Shown one piece after another: positions 25,107 to 34,954 of a stretch of 64,000 bases of DNA (its first letter is position 1; each line of letters starts with the position of its first letter). The notes below the pieces were generated by a model. The model ran no database searches and was not told the origin of the DNA. It saw nothing but the letters and a program-made list of their open reading frames with translations. The position numbers were made by a program, and so were the translations under genes. Origin of the DNA: Palsa-465 sp963800475 (GTDB taxonomy: Bacteria; Actinomycetota; Thermoleophilia; Solirubrobacterales; Solirubrobacteraceae); NCBI GenBank assembly GCA_963800475.1, contig CAWDAZ010000001.1:1-64000 (forward strand), written 5' to 3'.

Positions 25107-27770
25107 TCACGCCTCGGGCTCGACGGCCGCGATCGCCGCTTGGGCGGCGGCCACGCGTGCGATGGGGAGGCGGAACGGCGAGCAGCTGACGTAGTTGAGG
25201 CCCACGTCGTGGAAGAAACGGATCGAGTCGGGGTCTCCGCCGTGCTCGCCGCAGACGCCGAGCTCCAGCTCGGGCCGGGCGCGACGGCCGCGCTGCACCG
25301 CGATCCGCACGAGCTCGCCGACGCCATCCTCGTCGATGGTCGCGAATGGCGAGCCGTCGACGATCCTTTCCTCTATGTAGCGAGGGATGATCCCCTTCTC
25401 GATGTCATCGCGCGAGAAGCCGATTCCCGCCTGAGTCAGGTCGTTCGTGCCGAACGAGAAGAAGTCGGCGTGAAGCGCTATGCGATCGGCGATCAAACAT
25501 GCGCGCGGCAGCTCGATCATCGTCCCGACGCTGAAGTCCACGCCGTACCGCAGTCCCTCGTCCTCGGCAACTGACAGCACGCGGGCGCGAACGAGCTCGA
25601 GCTCGCGCTGGTAGGCGACGAGCGGGATCATGATCTCGAGCCGAGGTCCCAAGCCGCTACGCTCCTTGACGGCGCGTGTGGCACGCGCGATCGCGCGCAC
25701 CTGCATCTCGTAGATCTCCGGGTGCATCACGCCGAGCCGCACGCCGCGCGTTCCCAGCATCGGGTTGGTCTCTTCTAGCGACCGGACGCGCTCGAACTGG
25801 CCCTCCAGGGCACCCAGCTGAGCGCTGCGGTCGATCCGCGCTCGCACAATTTCCTCGTGCAGCTCGAAGCGGTCTGGCAGGAACTCGTGCAGCGGCGGAT
25901 CGAGCAGTCGGATCGTCACCGGCCATCCCTTCATCGCTTCGAACAAGCCCTCGAAGTCGGCCTGCTGCAGTGGCAGCAGGGCGTCCAGCGCGGCCCGACG
26001 GCCAGCCTCGTCTCCGGCCATGATCATCGCCCTCATCTTGGGCTGGCGGTCTGCCGCCATGAACATGTGCTCGGTGCGGCAGAGGCCGATCCCCTCGGCA
26101 CCGAAGCGGTGAGCCCGCTTGGCGTCCTCGGGGGTGTCGGCGTTAGCGCGCACGCCCATGTCCCGCAGCTCGTCTGACCATCGTAGGATGGTTTCGAAGC
26201 GGGCGTCGACGTGGGCCTCGACAAGCGGGACGTCGTCTGTCGTGACCGCGCCGGTCGTTCCATCGATCGCGATGAAGTCCCCTCTGCGGAGCACCAGATC
26301 GCCCACCCGCATCTCACCGGCATGCAGATCGATGTCTAGATCGGCCGCACCCGTAACCGCTGGACGACCCATACCGCGGGCGACCAGCGCCGCGTGGGAG
26401 GCCTTGCCGCCCTCCGAGGTGAGGATCCCCACGGCGGCGTGGAACCCGGCGACGTCGTCGGCCTCGGTGAACGGCCGCACGAGGATCACCGCGGCTCCGA
26501 TCGACGCCTCCTGCACAGCGTCCGTGGCGGTGAAGACGATCGTGCCCTTTGCGGCGCCTGGCGAGGCAGCAACACCGCGTGCGATCACCGTGTAGCGCGC
26601 CGCCGTGTCGAACGACGGATGCAAAAGGGCATCGAGCGAGCCGGCGTCGATCGTCGCGATTGCCTCAGCCTTCGTCAAGAGCCGTTCCTCGAATGCGTCC
26701 ACCGCGAAGCGCACGGCCGCCTGCGCGGGCCGCTTCGCGCCGCGTGTCTGCAGCATGAACAGGCGCCCCTCCTCGACGGTGAACTCGGTGTCCTGCATGT
26801 CCTTGTAATGGGCCTCGAGCGTGCGAAGGATCTCGGTGAGCTGGTCGGCGACCGGCGGCATCCAGCCACGCAGCTGAGACAGATCACGCGGCGTGCGTAC
26901 GCCCGAGACGACGTCCTCGCCCTGGGCGGCTGGCAGGAAGTCACCCGACGGCTCCGGCCCGCCGGTCACCTCGTCGCGACTGAAGGCCACGCCTGAGCAC
27001 GAAGATTCCCCCTTGTTGCCGTACACCATCTGCTGCACGTTGACGGCGGTTCCCCAGTCGTCGGGAAGCCGGTTGATCCGCCGGTACTGCACCGCCCGCT
27101 CTCCCATCCACGAGTCGAACACGGCGCTGATCGCCTCCGTCAGCTGCTTACGTGGGTCGGTCGGAAAGTCGAAGAACGACTTGAAGCGCTCGGTGAGCTC
27201 GCGTAGCGCGGCGGCGTCGAGCTCGGCGTCGAGCGTCACACCGTGCTCGCGTTTGACGCGGGCAATCTCGTCCTCGAAGCGCTCACCCGGGATGCCCCGC
27301 ACGACATTGCCGAACATCTGCACCAGGCGTCTGTAGCAGTCCCAAGCGAAGCGCTCACCGCCCGTTCGCGTGGCCAGGCCAGCCGCGGACTCGTCATTCA
27401 GTCCGAGGTTCAGCACGGTGTCCATCATGCCCGGCATCGACACCCGACCGCCAGAGCGCACCGACACGAGCAGCGGATCGTGCGAATCGCCAAGCCGCTT
27501 ACCGGCCTGCTCCTCCAGCCGGGCGAGCGCCGCGTCAACCTGGTCCTGCAGCTCCGCCGGCGGCGTTCGTCCCGCATGCATATACGCCACGCATGCTTCG
27601 GTTGTGATCGTGAAGCCGGCCGGCACCAGCTCCCGACCCAGGACGCGCGTCATCTCGGCGATGCCGGCGCCCTTACCACCGAGCAGCTCGCGCATCTCCC
27701 GCGAGCCCTCCGCGAAGTCGTACACCCACTTTGTCGCGAGCCCCTGGACGGAGGCGGTCGTTGGCTCCAT
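25107..27770 (-). CDS. ppdK: Pyruvate, phosphate dikinase
   Basis: An 887-residue protein with full PPDK layout: the N-terminal ATP-grasp (WVYDFAEGSREMRELLGGKG, and SVRSGGRVSMPGMMDTVLNL), the swivelling His domain with His459 in GGKASHAALVARGMG, and the C-terminal PEP-binding barrel ending FGTNDLTQ and GVCGEHGGDPDSIRFF. It interconverts pyruvate and PEP using ATP and phosphate. The residue two before the catalytic His is Ala instead of the usual regulatory Thr, so inactivation by a PPDK regulatory kinase is unlikely. ATG at 27770 is preferred because homology begins soon after; the frame extends 15 codons upstream. Confidence 0.94.
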   Translation of the reverse strand: MEPTTASVQGLATKWVYDFAEGSREMRELLGGKGAGIAEMTRVLGRELVPAGFTITTEACVAYMHAGRTPPAELQDQVDAALARLEEQAGKRLGDSHDPLLVSVRSGGRVSMPGMMDTVLNLGLNDESAAGLATRTGGERFAWDCYRRLVQMFGNVVRGIPGERFEDEIARVKREHGVTLDAELDAAALRELTERFKSFFDFPTDPRKQLTEAISAVFDSWMGERAVQYRRINRLPDDWGTAVNVQQMVYGNKGESSCSGVAFSRDEVTGGPEPSGDFLPAAQGEDVVSGVRTPRDLSQLRGWMPPVADQLTEILRTLEAHYKDMQDTEFTVEEGRLFMLQTRGAKRPAQAAVRFAVDAFEERLLTKAEAIATIDAGSLDALLHPSFDTAARYTVIARGVAASPGAAKGTIVFTATDAVQEASIGAAVILVRPFTEADDVAGFHAAVGILTSEGGKASHAALVARGMGRPAVTGAADLDIDLHAGEMRVGDLVLRRGDFIAIDGTTGAVTTDDVPLVEAHVDARFETILRWSDELRDMGVRANADTPEDAKRAHRFGAEGIGLCRTEHMFMAADRQPKMRAMIMAGDEAGRRAALDALLPLQQADFEGLFEAMKGWPVTIRLLDPPLHEFLPDRFELHEEIVRARIDRSAQLGALEGQFERVRSLEETNPMLGTRGVRLGVMHPEIYEMQVRAIARATRAVKERSGLGPRLEIMIPLVAYQRELELVRARVLSVAEDEGLRYGVDFSVGTMIELPRACLIADRIALHADFFSFGTNDLTQAGIGFSRDDIEKGIIPRYIEERIVDGSPFATIDEDGVGELVRIAVQRGRRARPELELGVCGEHGGDPDSIRFFHDVGLNYVSCSPFRLPIARVAAAQAAIAAVEPEA

Positions 27771-28114
27771 AGCGGCTTGGTCCTTAGCTCCGTGTCGCGC
27801 TGCTCCTGAAGACATTCTGATGCGTCTCCCCAGATCGCTGAAAGGTCGCCATGGAGGCTACGCACAGAGGGCCGTGCCGCACTATCACGGATACCGTGGC
27901 TGTGCCTTGCTGAGACCACTGACAAGCCGCGAGCCCGGTCAAGCCGCTGACGTCGAGCATCCGGCCGCCTCCGGGTTCTCTACGGATGAACATGTTGGCG
28001 CCTCCCGGATGGCACCGCCGGCGTGCTCGCCTACGGTCACCCGAGACGGTGGCCGCACGGCACATCCCGCGAATCGGGGGTGTCGGGACCGGCTTCCGGG
28101 AATGTCGTGTGAAC

Positions 28115-28128
28115 GGGACGCTTGTCCC
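28115..28128 (+). promoter_or_regulatory. Short hairpin directly upstream of the ribosome site
   Basis: gggac-gctt-gtccc forms a 5-bp stem ending next to the ggaggagg ribosome site of the phasin-like gene. It is identical in the second copy (41765-41778). It could affect translation or mRNA stability; this is inference. Confidence 0.4.
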
Positions 28129-28145
28129 GGAGGAGGCGATCGCAG

Positions 28146-28514
28146 ATGCCACAGACCAAGACCCAGCGCAGCGCGGCGGCCCGCAAGGGAGCCGCCACTC
28201 GTAAGCGCCAAGCCGTGCAGCGCAAGGAGCGCGAGCAGGCGGGTGCGGTGGTCGACCGGGGTTCCGAGCTCTCTGATGAGGTGCTCGAGTCCCTGGAGGC
28301 CGGGCAGCGGGCCGCGATCGAGGCGGTGCGCAAGTTCGTCGACACCGTCGACCAGGCGCTGCCGGCGATCGGCGAGCGTCCTTCGCGGCGGCAGGAGATC
28401 GTCGACGCCGCGATGGAGATGGCCGACCGACTCGTCCGCACCCAGTACGACTTCCTTCGCAAAGTCGTGCAGGACGCCGGGAAGGCGCTCGGCAGCCAGG
28501 GCGACCGGAAGTAG
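28146..28514 (+). CDS. Phasin-like/histone-like small basic helical protein, copy 1
   Basis: A 122-residue protein. A Lys/Arg/Ala-rich head (TKTQRSAAARKGAATRKR) is followed by long amphipathic helices (ELSDEVLESLEAGQRAAIEA and RRQEIVDAAMEMADRLVRTQ). The helical body resembles phasin-type granule-surface proteins and the basic head resembles H1-like DNA-binding tails. The ATG has GGAGGAGG 9 bases upstream. A near-identical copy lies at 41796-42164. Its place beside WS/DGAT genes in copy 2 fits a role on lipid or polymer granules; this is inference. Confidence 0.75.
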   Translation: MPQTKTQRSAAARKGAATRKRQAVQRKEREQAGAVVDRGSELSDEVLESLEAGQRAAIEAVRKFVDTVDQALPAIGERPSRRQEIVDAAMEMADRLVRTQYDFLRKVVQDAGKALGSQGDRK

Positions 28515-28633
28515 CGAAGAGCTGGCACCCGTGAGGCGAGCGGCCGCGAGAAGCGCGGTGTCCAGCAGCTCGCCGTGCTTCTCGCACTGTGGTGCGTCCG
28601 GCGGCCGCGACGGGCGGCTGGCCGGGGGCTAGC

Positions 28634-30055
28634 ATGCGCCGAAAGCGCTTGCAGGGCGATGCGATTGTCGTCTTCGGGATCACTGGAGACCTGGCGTTCA
28701 AGCACATCATCCCGGCGTTGCAGCGCATGGTCCAGGCGGACGAGCTGAACGTGCCGGTCGTGGGCGTCGCGCGTGAGCACTGGACCGCTGAAAAGCTTGA
28801 CGAGCGCCTGAGGAACAGTCTCATGGCCGGGGCGGAGGGGCTCAATCCGGACGCTTACGAGAAGCTTTGTGCGCTCGTCCGGTATGTCTGGGGCACCTAC
28901 GACGACCCGGGGACCTACGTCGCGCTGCGCGACGCGCTCGCAGGCGCCAGGTGCCCGGTTCACTATCTCGCGATCCCGCCTGGGCTCTTCCCGACGGTGA
29001 TCGATCAGCTCGGCGCGGTGGGCCTCGGCGAGCACGGACGCGTCGTCGTCGAAAAGCCGTTTGGGCGCGACCTCGAGTCATCCCGGACGCTGAACCAAGC
29101 GCTGCACCGCGTGTTCCCCGAGGAGCGCTGCTTCCGCATCGACCACTACCTCGGCAAGTCGCCGGTCGAGGACATCCTCTTCTTCCGCTTCGCGAACGCG
29201 TTCCTCGAACCGCTCTGGAACCGCGAGCACGTGCACCAGATCCAGATCACGATGGCCGAGGACTTCGACGTCTCCACCCGAGGTAGGTTCTACGAGGGTG
29301 TGGGCGCGATCCGCGACGTTGTCGAGAACCACCTGTTCCAGGTGCTCACGCTACTCGCGATGGACCCGTTCAGCGGCCGTCACGACGACGCGGTACGCGA
29401 CGAGAAGGCCCGCTTCCTCCGGGGCGTGCGCACCCTCACGAGGAGAGACGTCGTGCGCGGTCAGTACCGCGGCTACCGGGACGCCGATGGCGTTGACCCC
29501 GCATCGACCGTCGAGACCTACGCGGCGATGCGCCTGCGCGTTGACACCTGGCGCTGGTCCAACGTGCCGATCGTCATGCGCGCGGGCAAATGCCTACCCG
29601 TGAAGGCGACCGAGATCATCGTCGAGCTAAAGCGCCCGCCCGAGAAGCTGTTTCCCACGCAGCACCCTCACGGCAACCGGCTGCGCTTCCAGATCGAGCC
29701 CCAGATCGTGATCGGCCTCGAGGTGCAGTCGCGCAAGCCGGGCGTCGAGCAGTTCGCAATCGAGGACATCGAGCTGACCGCAATGCGGCACACCGCGCAC
29801 AACATCCCGCCCTACCAGCGTCTGCTGAGCGCGGCTCTGCGCGGCGAGCACGACCTCTTCGCCAGCCAGGAGACAATCGAGGAGGCGTGGCGGATCGTCG
29901 ATCCGATCCTCGGCGACGCCACCCCCGTCCACGAGTACGAGCGCGGCTCATGGGGCCCGGCCGAGGCGGACCGGCTCGCTCCACCGCCCGGATGGTATGC
30001 GCCGCGCGTCCACGGCCAGGCCGTGACCCATCCACTAGACGGGGAACCGGCGTGA
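28634..30055 (+). CDS. zwf: Glucose-6-phosphate 1-dehydrogenase
   Basis: A 473-residue protein with the NAD(P) site VFGITGDLAFKHIIPAL, the substrate/catalytic motif RIDHYLGK (His171), EDFDVSTRGRFYEGVGAIRD, and MRAGKCLPVKATEI. This matches G6PDH, which oxidises glucose 6-phosphate to 6-phosphogluconolactone and makes NADPH. The ATG at 28634 gives the expected family start; the frame is open 15 codons further. NADPH supply suits the lipid-synthesis genes downstream. It follows the phasin-like gene by 119 bases and may be co-transcribed. Confidence 0.94.
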   Translation: MRRKRLQGDAIVVFGITGDLAFKHIIPALQRMVQADELNVPVVGVAREHWTAEKLDERLRNSLMAGAEGLNPDAYEKLCALVRYVWGTYDDPGTYVALRDALAGARCPVHYLAIPPGLFPTVIDQLGAVGLGEHGRVVVEKPFGRDLESSRTLNQALHRVFPEERCFRIDHYLGKSPVEDILFFRFANAFLEPLWNREHVHQIQITMAEDFDVSTRGRFYEGVGAIRDVVENHLFQVLTLLAMDPFSGRHDDAVRDEKARFLRGVRTLTRRDVVRGQYRGYRDADGVDPASTVETYAAMRLRVDTWRWSNVPIVMRAGKCLPVKATEIIVELKRPPEKLFPTQHPHGNRLRFQIEPQIVIGLEVQSRKPGVEQFAIEDIELTAMRHTAHNIPPYQRLLSAALRGEHDLFASQETIEEAWRIVDPILGDATPVHEYERGSWGPAEADRLAPPPGWYAPRVHGQAVTHPLDGEPA

Positions 30056-30082
30056 ACCGGAGGTTGTAGGCCGGGAGCAGGA

Positions 30083-30159
<77 letters not shown>

Positions 30160-30182
30160 TTGACCCTCAAGCGGGCGCTCGC

Positions 30183-31370
30183 TCAATGAAAGCGTTCGGC
30201 GAGCCAGGCGGTGGCGGGCCCGTAGCCGCGGACGACGACGCCGTCGTGGTTGGCACCCGGATACGTCTGGTAATCGACGCGATCGCCTTCGTGGGTCAAC
30301 TCGGTACTGAGCTGATTGGTGAAGGTCGGGAACACGATCGTGTCGGCTTCGCCTTGTAGTAGCAGCACTGGCACGGGGATCCTCAGTGCGGGATTCATCC
30401 CGCCCAGGACGCGGTACAGGGCGGTCCGATCGACTCCCGTGCGCAGGACCTGGTTTGGTGCCAGCCCGCCCCATGAGTTCGGTTTGGAGAGCTGCGCCAA
30501 ACACTCGTGTTGAACGTCGGGTAGCAATGCGTACGCTCGAGGTGTCAGCAGGGCGTGCAGGTCGATGGCGGGGGAGCTGGCCGCGGCGCTCGTCAGCAGC
30601 AAGCCGCCGACGGTCGTGAGCTCGCCGCCGGGCGTGGACAGCGCCGCGGCAGCTTCGACCTCTTCGACGATGTGTGATGCCGGGGCAAACGCGGCGACGC
30701 CGACGAGTTTGAGCGACGACGCGTACTGACCGGCCTCCGCCGCGGCGAACAGCGCGGCTTGGCCCCCCTGGGAGTGACCCGCGATCGCGAACCGCGGCCC
30801 GATGGCAGGATCGAGCTGGCGAGCGGCGAGTGCGATGTGGTCGACGGCGGCGCCTTCGGCGCGACCAACGAGGTATTCATGGCTGCCCGGCGTGCCCAGG
30901 CCTTGGTAGTCGGTCTGGGCGACCGCGTAGCCGCGGTGGAGCCAGCCGTCGAGCTGCGGGTAGATGTAGTAGCTCGCCAAGTGCCGCGAGGGCGCGCACA
31001 CATCCGCGATCCCGGTGGTGCCGTGCGCCCAGCTGATCATCTTCCAGCCACCGCCAGGCGGCTTGCCGCGCGGCACGAAGAGCAGCCCCGAAACAGCAAT
31101 CTGCTTGCCGTTAGGGAGAACCGAGCGATAGAGCACAAGCGTCGTGCTTCCAGCCGCGGACATCGCTCTCGGCGTGGGCACGCTCCGTGCCCAGATGACG
31201 GTGCCGGGCCTACCGGCCAGCAGCTGCGCCGGTGGCGCATAGAAGCGCAAGCCCTTCGGGCCAACGCGTACGCGCGCGGCCGCGGGCGCGACGAGCACAA
31301 CTCCCGCGAGCACACCCACAAGCGCCACGACGGTCCGCTTCGAATGCATCTGCCGAACCAGTGCTCGCAT
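30183..31370 (-). CDS. Secretory (LIP-type) lipase
   Basis: A 395-residue alpha/beta hydrolase with a signal peptide (TVVALVGVLAGVVLVAPAAA). Family marks of the secretory lipases are ISWAHGTTGIADVCAPS, a nucleophile elbow GHSQGGQ (Ser200), Asp in LLQGEADTIVFPTF and catalytic His in GANHDGVV. It should hydrolyse triacylglycerols or other esters outside the membrane. ATG at 31370 lies 13 bases after the MMPL stop, so the two probably form an operon with the exporter upstream. The longer frame to 31547 overlaps MMPL and is unlikely. Confidence 0.88.
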   Translation of the reverse strand: MRALVRQMHSKRTVVALVGVLAGVVLVAPAAARVRVGPKGLRFYAPPAQLLAGRPGTVIWARSVPTPRAMSAAGSTTLVLYRSVLPNGKQIAVSGLLFVPRGKPPGGGWKMISWAHGTTGIADVCAPSRHLASYYIYPQLDGWLHRGYAVAQTDYQGLGTPGSHEYLVGRAEGAAVDHIALAARQLDPAIGPRFAIAGHSQGGQAALFAAAEAGQYASSLKLVGVAAFAPASHIVEEVEAAAALSTPGGELTTVGGLLLTSAAASSPAIDLHALLTPRAYALLPDVQHECLAQLSKPNSWGGLAPNQVLRTGVDRTALYRVLGGMNPALRIPVPVLLLQGEADTIVFPTFTNQLSTELTHEGDRVDYQTYPGANHDGVVVRGYGPATAWLAERFH

Positions 31371-31383
31371 TGCTTGGTCTCTG

Positions 31384-34300
31384 CTAATGCGCCGGACCCG
31401 GACGGCGGTGGGGAAGGTGCGGCCGAGGGATCCGCCGCCGAGCGGGCCCGGCCGCAGCCGGCTCGCCCGCCCGCGGCCCCGCCGGCTCGCCCGCCCTCGG
31501 TCCCGCCGGTCGTGGGCCGTGGCTCGGCCACCAGCCGTAGCGGCCAAGCACCGCCTCGGTGGCCGGGAGCAGGACTGGACGCATGATCAGCACGTCGAGC
31601 AGGACGGCGACCCCGATGCCGACCCCGAGCGCCCGGACGTTGATGAAGTCCGTCGTCGAGAAGGGAATCAGCACCGCGACCATCAGAAGTCCAGCGCCGG
31701 TCGTCGCGGCCGCGGTCTCGCGCAGCCCGACGCGGACGGCGTGCCGGGTTCCGGGAACGGAGACGTACTCCTCGCGGGTGCGCATCAGCAGGATCGTCGT
31801 GAATATGGTCGACAGAGCGAACGCGGGCGTGAACACGCCGATGATCGTCTGCGGGTCGAGGTACCCGGGCCCGCCGAGCAGCGGATTGGACCCGCCGAAC
31901 AGGAGCTGCAACACGCCGAAGGTCGAGGCCACGACCAGGAGCGTGAATGCCGTTGCCGCGATCGGCAGCAGCACCGCCCGGAGCGCCAGACCCAGTACCA
32001 AGATGATCGCGGCGGCGAGGACGGCGACATCTATCCAGATCTTCGACTTGGTGACGCTCGTGAGGTCGCCGAGGCCACCCGCGGGTCCGCCGACCGCGAC
32101 CTGGAGGTTGTTGGCCCTCGCGAACTTCCGGGCCATGTTGGTCAGCCTGGTGCCGAGCGCGGCGGTGCGGGGATCGCTGGAGTTGTACTTCGGGACGATC
32201 ACGATCTGGCCGGCCGTGCCGCCGCGCAGCAGGTTGACCGTGAACGTCGCGGCGTTGCGGTTCGAGCGGGTCGCGCCCTCGACCGCGGCGAGCACGAAGT
32301 AGCCCGAGTTGAACATACGCGGCGACTGCGCAAACAGCTGCTCGAGCTGGGCGGTCGACGGGATCTGCCCGCGGGACTTGATCACGGCCGCCTGCATCGT
32401 CCCCAGCCCGGTCGTCAGCTGTCCGGCCGGACCGACGCCGCCCCCCAGACCGGTCGCGAGCTGCCCGGCGCCGTTGGTGAGCTGCCCGAGCCCGATCTCG
32501 AGCGCGCCCGCGCCCGCTGTCAGCTGGTCGAGACCGTTCAGTAGCTGGCCGCCTCCACCGGAGAGCTGGCTCAGCCCGTTGGCGAGCTGCGTGTTGCCCG
32601 TGTGGAGCTGGTCGATGCCTGCGGCCAGCTCCGCCGCGCCCTTGGCGGCCGCGGTCAGCTGTGGGGCGAGCGCACCGACCTGGCTCTTGACGGCCGTCGC
32701 GATCCCCGCCGCGCCCGCCGCATTGCCGGAGGCGGTGCTCAGCCCGCTGGAGATGCTGCCCAGCGAGCTCGAGACGCTCGACAGGCTGTTGATCGCGCTC
32801 TGACAGCCGGGCGGTGCGGTCTGCCCGCTGCACGCTGCCTGTAGCTCGGACAGCGCATGAGCGGTCTGGCCCTGGGCGCTCGCCGTCTGTCCCTTCAGCG
32901 CGTTGACCTCGCTCGACGCGGCGGCGCTCGACGAAGCGAGCGCCCCGACCGCCGGGAGCCCGGCTGTGACCTGGGGCGCGCCCTTGCCGAGCCCGCTTGC
33001 GAGCTGGTTGGCTCCCGAGAGCGCCTGGCCGGCGCCGCCCTTCAGCGCATTCGCGCCGCTAAGCGCCTGGTTCAGTCCGGCGGCCAACTGCGCCGACCCG
33101 GCCCGCGCCTGCGCAAGCCCGGCATGCAGTTGACCGGCGCCCGACTGCGCCTGGCCGCCGCCGCCGCGCAACTGACCGGCACCCGATGATGCGTCAGCGA
33201 GCCCCGCCTGCAACTGCGCCGAACCCGCGCCGGCCTGGCCGAGGCCGTTGATCAGTTTCACGAGATCCTTCTTGCTCTGCTTGCCGAGAGCCACCGAGCC
33301 CTTCAGGCCCGGGCCAAAGGACTTGAGCTGGGTCGAGATGGGGTTGATCGCGCCGGGACCGGTAACCGAGTCAACGGTCTTGTCGTGCGCGACCTGCCTC
33401 TCGAACCCGTAAACGCTGTCGAGGACGGCCGGGGTCGTGATCGGGCGGTTGTTGGCCACCACGATCACGCTGTACGGCGTGGCCCACCCCGGCCCCATCA
33501 CCCGCGAGATCTCCTGGAAGTCGATCCGCGCCTTCGAGTTAGCCGGAAGCTGGCTGATGTCAGTGGGCCCCGTGTTCAGCGCGAACGCGGGGACCGCGAT
33601 CGCGGCGAGCAGCGCCGTCGCGGCGAAGCCGGTGTAGACGGCGTGCCGCGTCACCCAGTTGCCGCCGCTCACCAGACCGGCCCAGAGGCGCGCCAGGGGC
33701 GCGGGCGCCGGGAAGCTGAAGGCGTCAATCCGCCGTCCGAGAAGCACGAACGCAGCGGGCATCACCACGACGGCGCCGCCGATCGCGAACAACCCACACA
33801 CGAGCGCACTCGTGCCGACCGAGTTCATCAGCGCGGTGGGGCCGACGACGGATACGAGCACCAGCGCAACCACGAATGCGGTTCCCGCGACCAGCACGGC
33901 CTTGCCCGTGCCCTCGAGCCCGCGCAGCGCCGCGTTGGCAGCAGATCGCGGCTCTGCGCCGGGAGGCAGCTCCTCGCGGTGGAAGCGGTCCAGGATCAGG
34001 AGCGAGAAGGCGACCGCCAGCCCGAGCCCGATCATCGTCCCGCCCGCGAGGTCGATCGGGTCGATCCTGTACACGTGGCCGAGGAGGGCAACCTCACCGA
34101 ATCCGGCAAGCACGCTGACCGCGGCGACCGCGGTCACGACGAGCGCGGCGACCGGCGCGCGCAGGCCGATCAGCAGCAGCACGAACAGGATCCCCACCGC
34201 GATCAGCTCGTTGCGGCGCAGGTTCGACAGCGAGGCGTTGCGCTCCGCCCGGTCGATCACGGGCTGGCCGGTGATGTGGGAACGGACCGGCGCGGTGATC

Positions 34301-34731
34301 CTCTGCGAGATCAGCTTGTCGATCTGCGGCTGGTCGTACTTGACCGCATCCGCCTCGGAGCGATCGACCGACACGACGATCATCGCCGCGGTCGGCTTCG
34401 GGCGCAGGCCCGCGCTCGCGGTACCCGCGTCCCACGCCGACAGCACACGGGTGTGCGAGCGCTTGGCGAGCGCCGCGACCAGCTGCGGGCCCTGGCGGTC
34501 GAGCTGTGCCTTGGGACCTTCGAGCAGGATCGGCACTAGCTGGTTGGGGCCGAACTTGGCGCCCGCGAGCTTGTCCGCGCGCGCGGATTCGGTGCCCGGC
34601 ACGACCGTGATCGTGGTCGACAGCGACTTCGAGACGCCAAACCCGATCAGCGACAGGGCGACGCCGACGATCAGCCAGACGGCCAGAGAGGCCTTCGGGC
34701 GCCGGATGGAAAGCTTTGCCAGAGAAATCAT
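31384..34731 (-). CDS. MMPL-family RND transporter with heptad-rich insertion
   Basis: A 1115-residue membrane protein with the MMPL layout: TM1, a first extracytoplasmic loop, a block of about five TMs (LLLIGLRAPVAALVVTAVAA onward), a very long extracytoplasmic loop, and a second TM block (WIDVAVLAAAIILVLGLALR onward). The second loop holds many repeats of the type QLxxGLxQLxxGAxQL (about residues 530-790), predicting a long helical hairpin as in YhgE/Pip-like proteins. ATG at 34731 has GGAGGAG 3 bases upstream. MMPL proteins export lipids and use the proton gradient. The Pro/Arg-rich C terminus is cytoplasmic. The lipase lies downstream in the same direction. Confidence 0.93.
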   Translation of the reverse strand: MISLAKLSIRRPKASLAVWLIVGVALSLIGFGVSKSLSTTITVVPGTESARADKLAGAKFGPNQLVPILLEGPKAQLDRQGPQLVAALAKRSHTRVLSAWDAGTASAGLRPKPTAAMIVVSVDRSEADAVKYDQPQIDKLISQRITAPVRSHITGQPVIDRAERNASLSNLRRNELIAVGILFVLLLIGLRAPVAALVVTAVAAVSVLAGFGEVALLGHVYRIDPIDLAGGTMIGLGLAVAFSLLILDRFHREELPPGAEPRSAANAALRGLEGTGKAVLVAGTAFVVALVLVSVVGPTALMNSVGTSALVCGLFAIGGAVVVMPAAFVLLGRRIDAFSFPAPAPLARLWAGLVSGGNWVTRHAVYTGFAATALLAAIAVPAFALNTGPTDISQLPANSKARIDFQEISRVMGPGWATPYSVIVVANNRPITTPAVLDSVYGFERQVAHDKTVDSVTGPGAINPISTQLKSFGPGLKGSVALGKQSKKDLVKLINGLGQAGAGSAQLQAGLADASSGAGQLRGGGGQAQSGAGQLHAGLAQARAGSAQLAAGLNQALSGANALKGGAGQALSGANQLASGLGKGAPQVTAGLPAVGALASSSAAASSEVNALKGQTASAQGQTAHALSELQAACSGQTAPPGCQSAINSLSSVSSSLGSISSGLSTASGNAAGAAGIATAVKSQVGALAPQLTAAAKGAAELAAGIDQLHTGNTQLANGLSQLSGGGGQLLNGLDQLTAGAGALEIGLGQLTNGAGQLATGLGGGVGPAGQLTTGLGTMQAAVIKSRGQIPSTAQLEQLFAQSPRMFNSGYFVLAAVEGATRSNRNAATFTVNLLRGGTAGQIVIVPKYNSSDPRTAALGTRLTNMARKFARANNLQVAVGGPAGGLGDLTSVTKSKIWIDVAVLAAAIILVLGLALRAVLLPIAATAFTLLVVASTFGVLQLLFGGSNPLLGGPGYLDPQTIIGVFTPAFALSTIFTTILLMRTREEYVSVPGTRHAVRVGLRETAAATTGAGLLMVAVLIPFSTTDFINVRALGVGIGVAVLLDVLIMRPVLLPATEAVLGRYGWWPSHGPRPAGPRAGEPAGPRAGEPAAAGPARRRIPRPHLPHRRPGPAH

Positions 34732-34954
34732 CGCTCCTCCAAGTCCCAACCTCCGTCGGCGCCGTGACAGGAACCTAGGGACGCCGTCGTGGGCCGGCAT
34801 CCGCGAGGACAACGAGTCTCACTCAGTAGTTAAGTCCGGTAAGGCAGGCGTCGGGGGCCGTCCCGACCGCGACGGACTGCGGGACCCTACCTACGCGAGC
34901 GCGTAACGAGCCCGGTTGTGCCACGCGGGCGCTGCTGCCAGCGTCGGCCAGTAG
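34732..34954. promoter_or_regulatory. Divergent control region with a short palindrome
   Basis: The region between MMPL (minus) and the DUF6206-like gene (plus). gagtctcactc at 34815-34825 is an inverted repeat (GAGT/ACTC) in an AT-richer patch with ttaact on the minus strand, and could be an operator/promoter for the exporter operon. No regulator gene is adjacent, so support is weak. Confidence 0.3.

Larger units (their letters stand above)
27951..28514 (+). repeat. Duplicated 564-bp segment, copy 1
   Basis: It aligns without gaps, at a constant offset of 13,650, to 41601-42164. It contains about 195 bases of upstream DNA and a whole small gene. Differences are scattered single bases in both coding and non-coding parts. 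Similarity stops within a few bases of the gene's stop codon. Because the upstream region is kept, both copies probably share regulation. Confidence 0.9.

Noticed and set aside
24949..25194. 81-residue plus-strand frame opposite the end of PPDK
   Set aside because: Overlaps the conserved PPDK C terminus and is best explained as its shadow.
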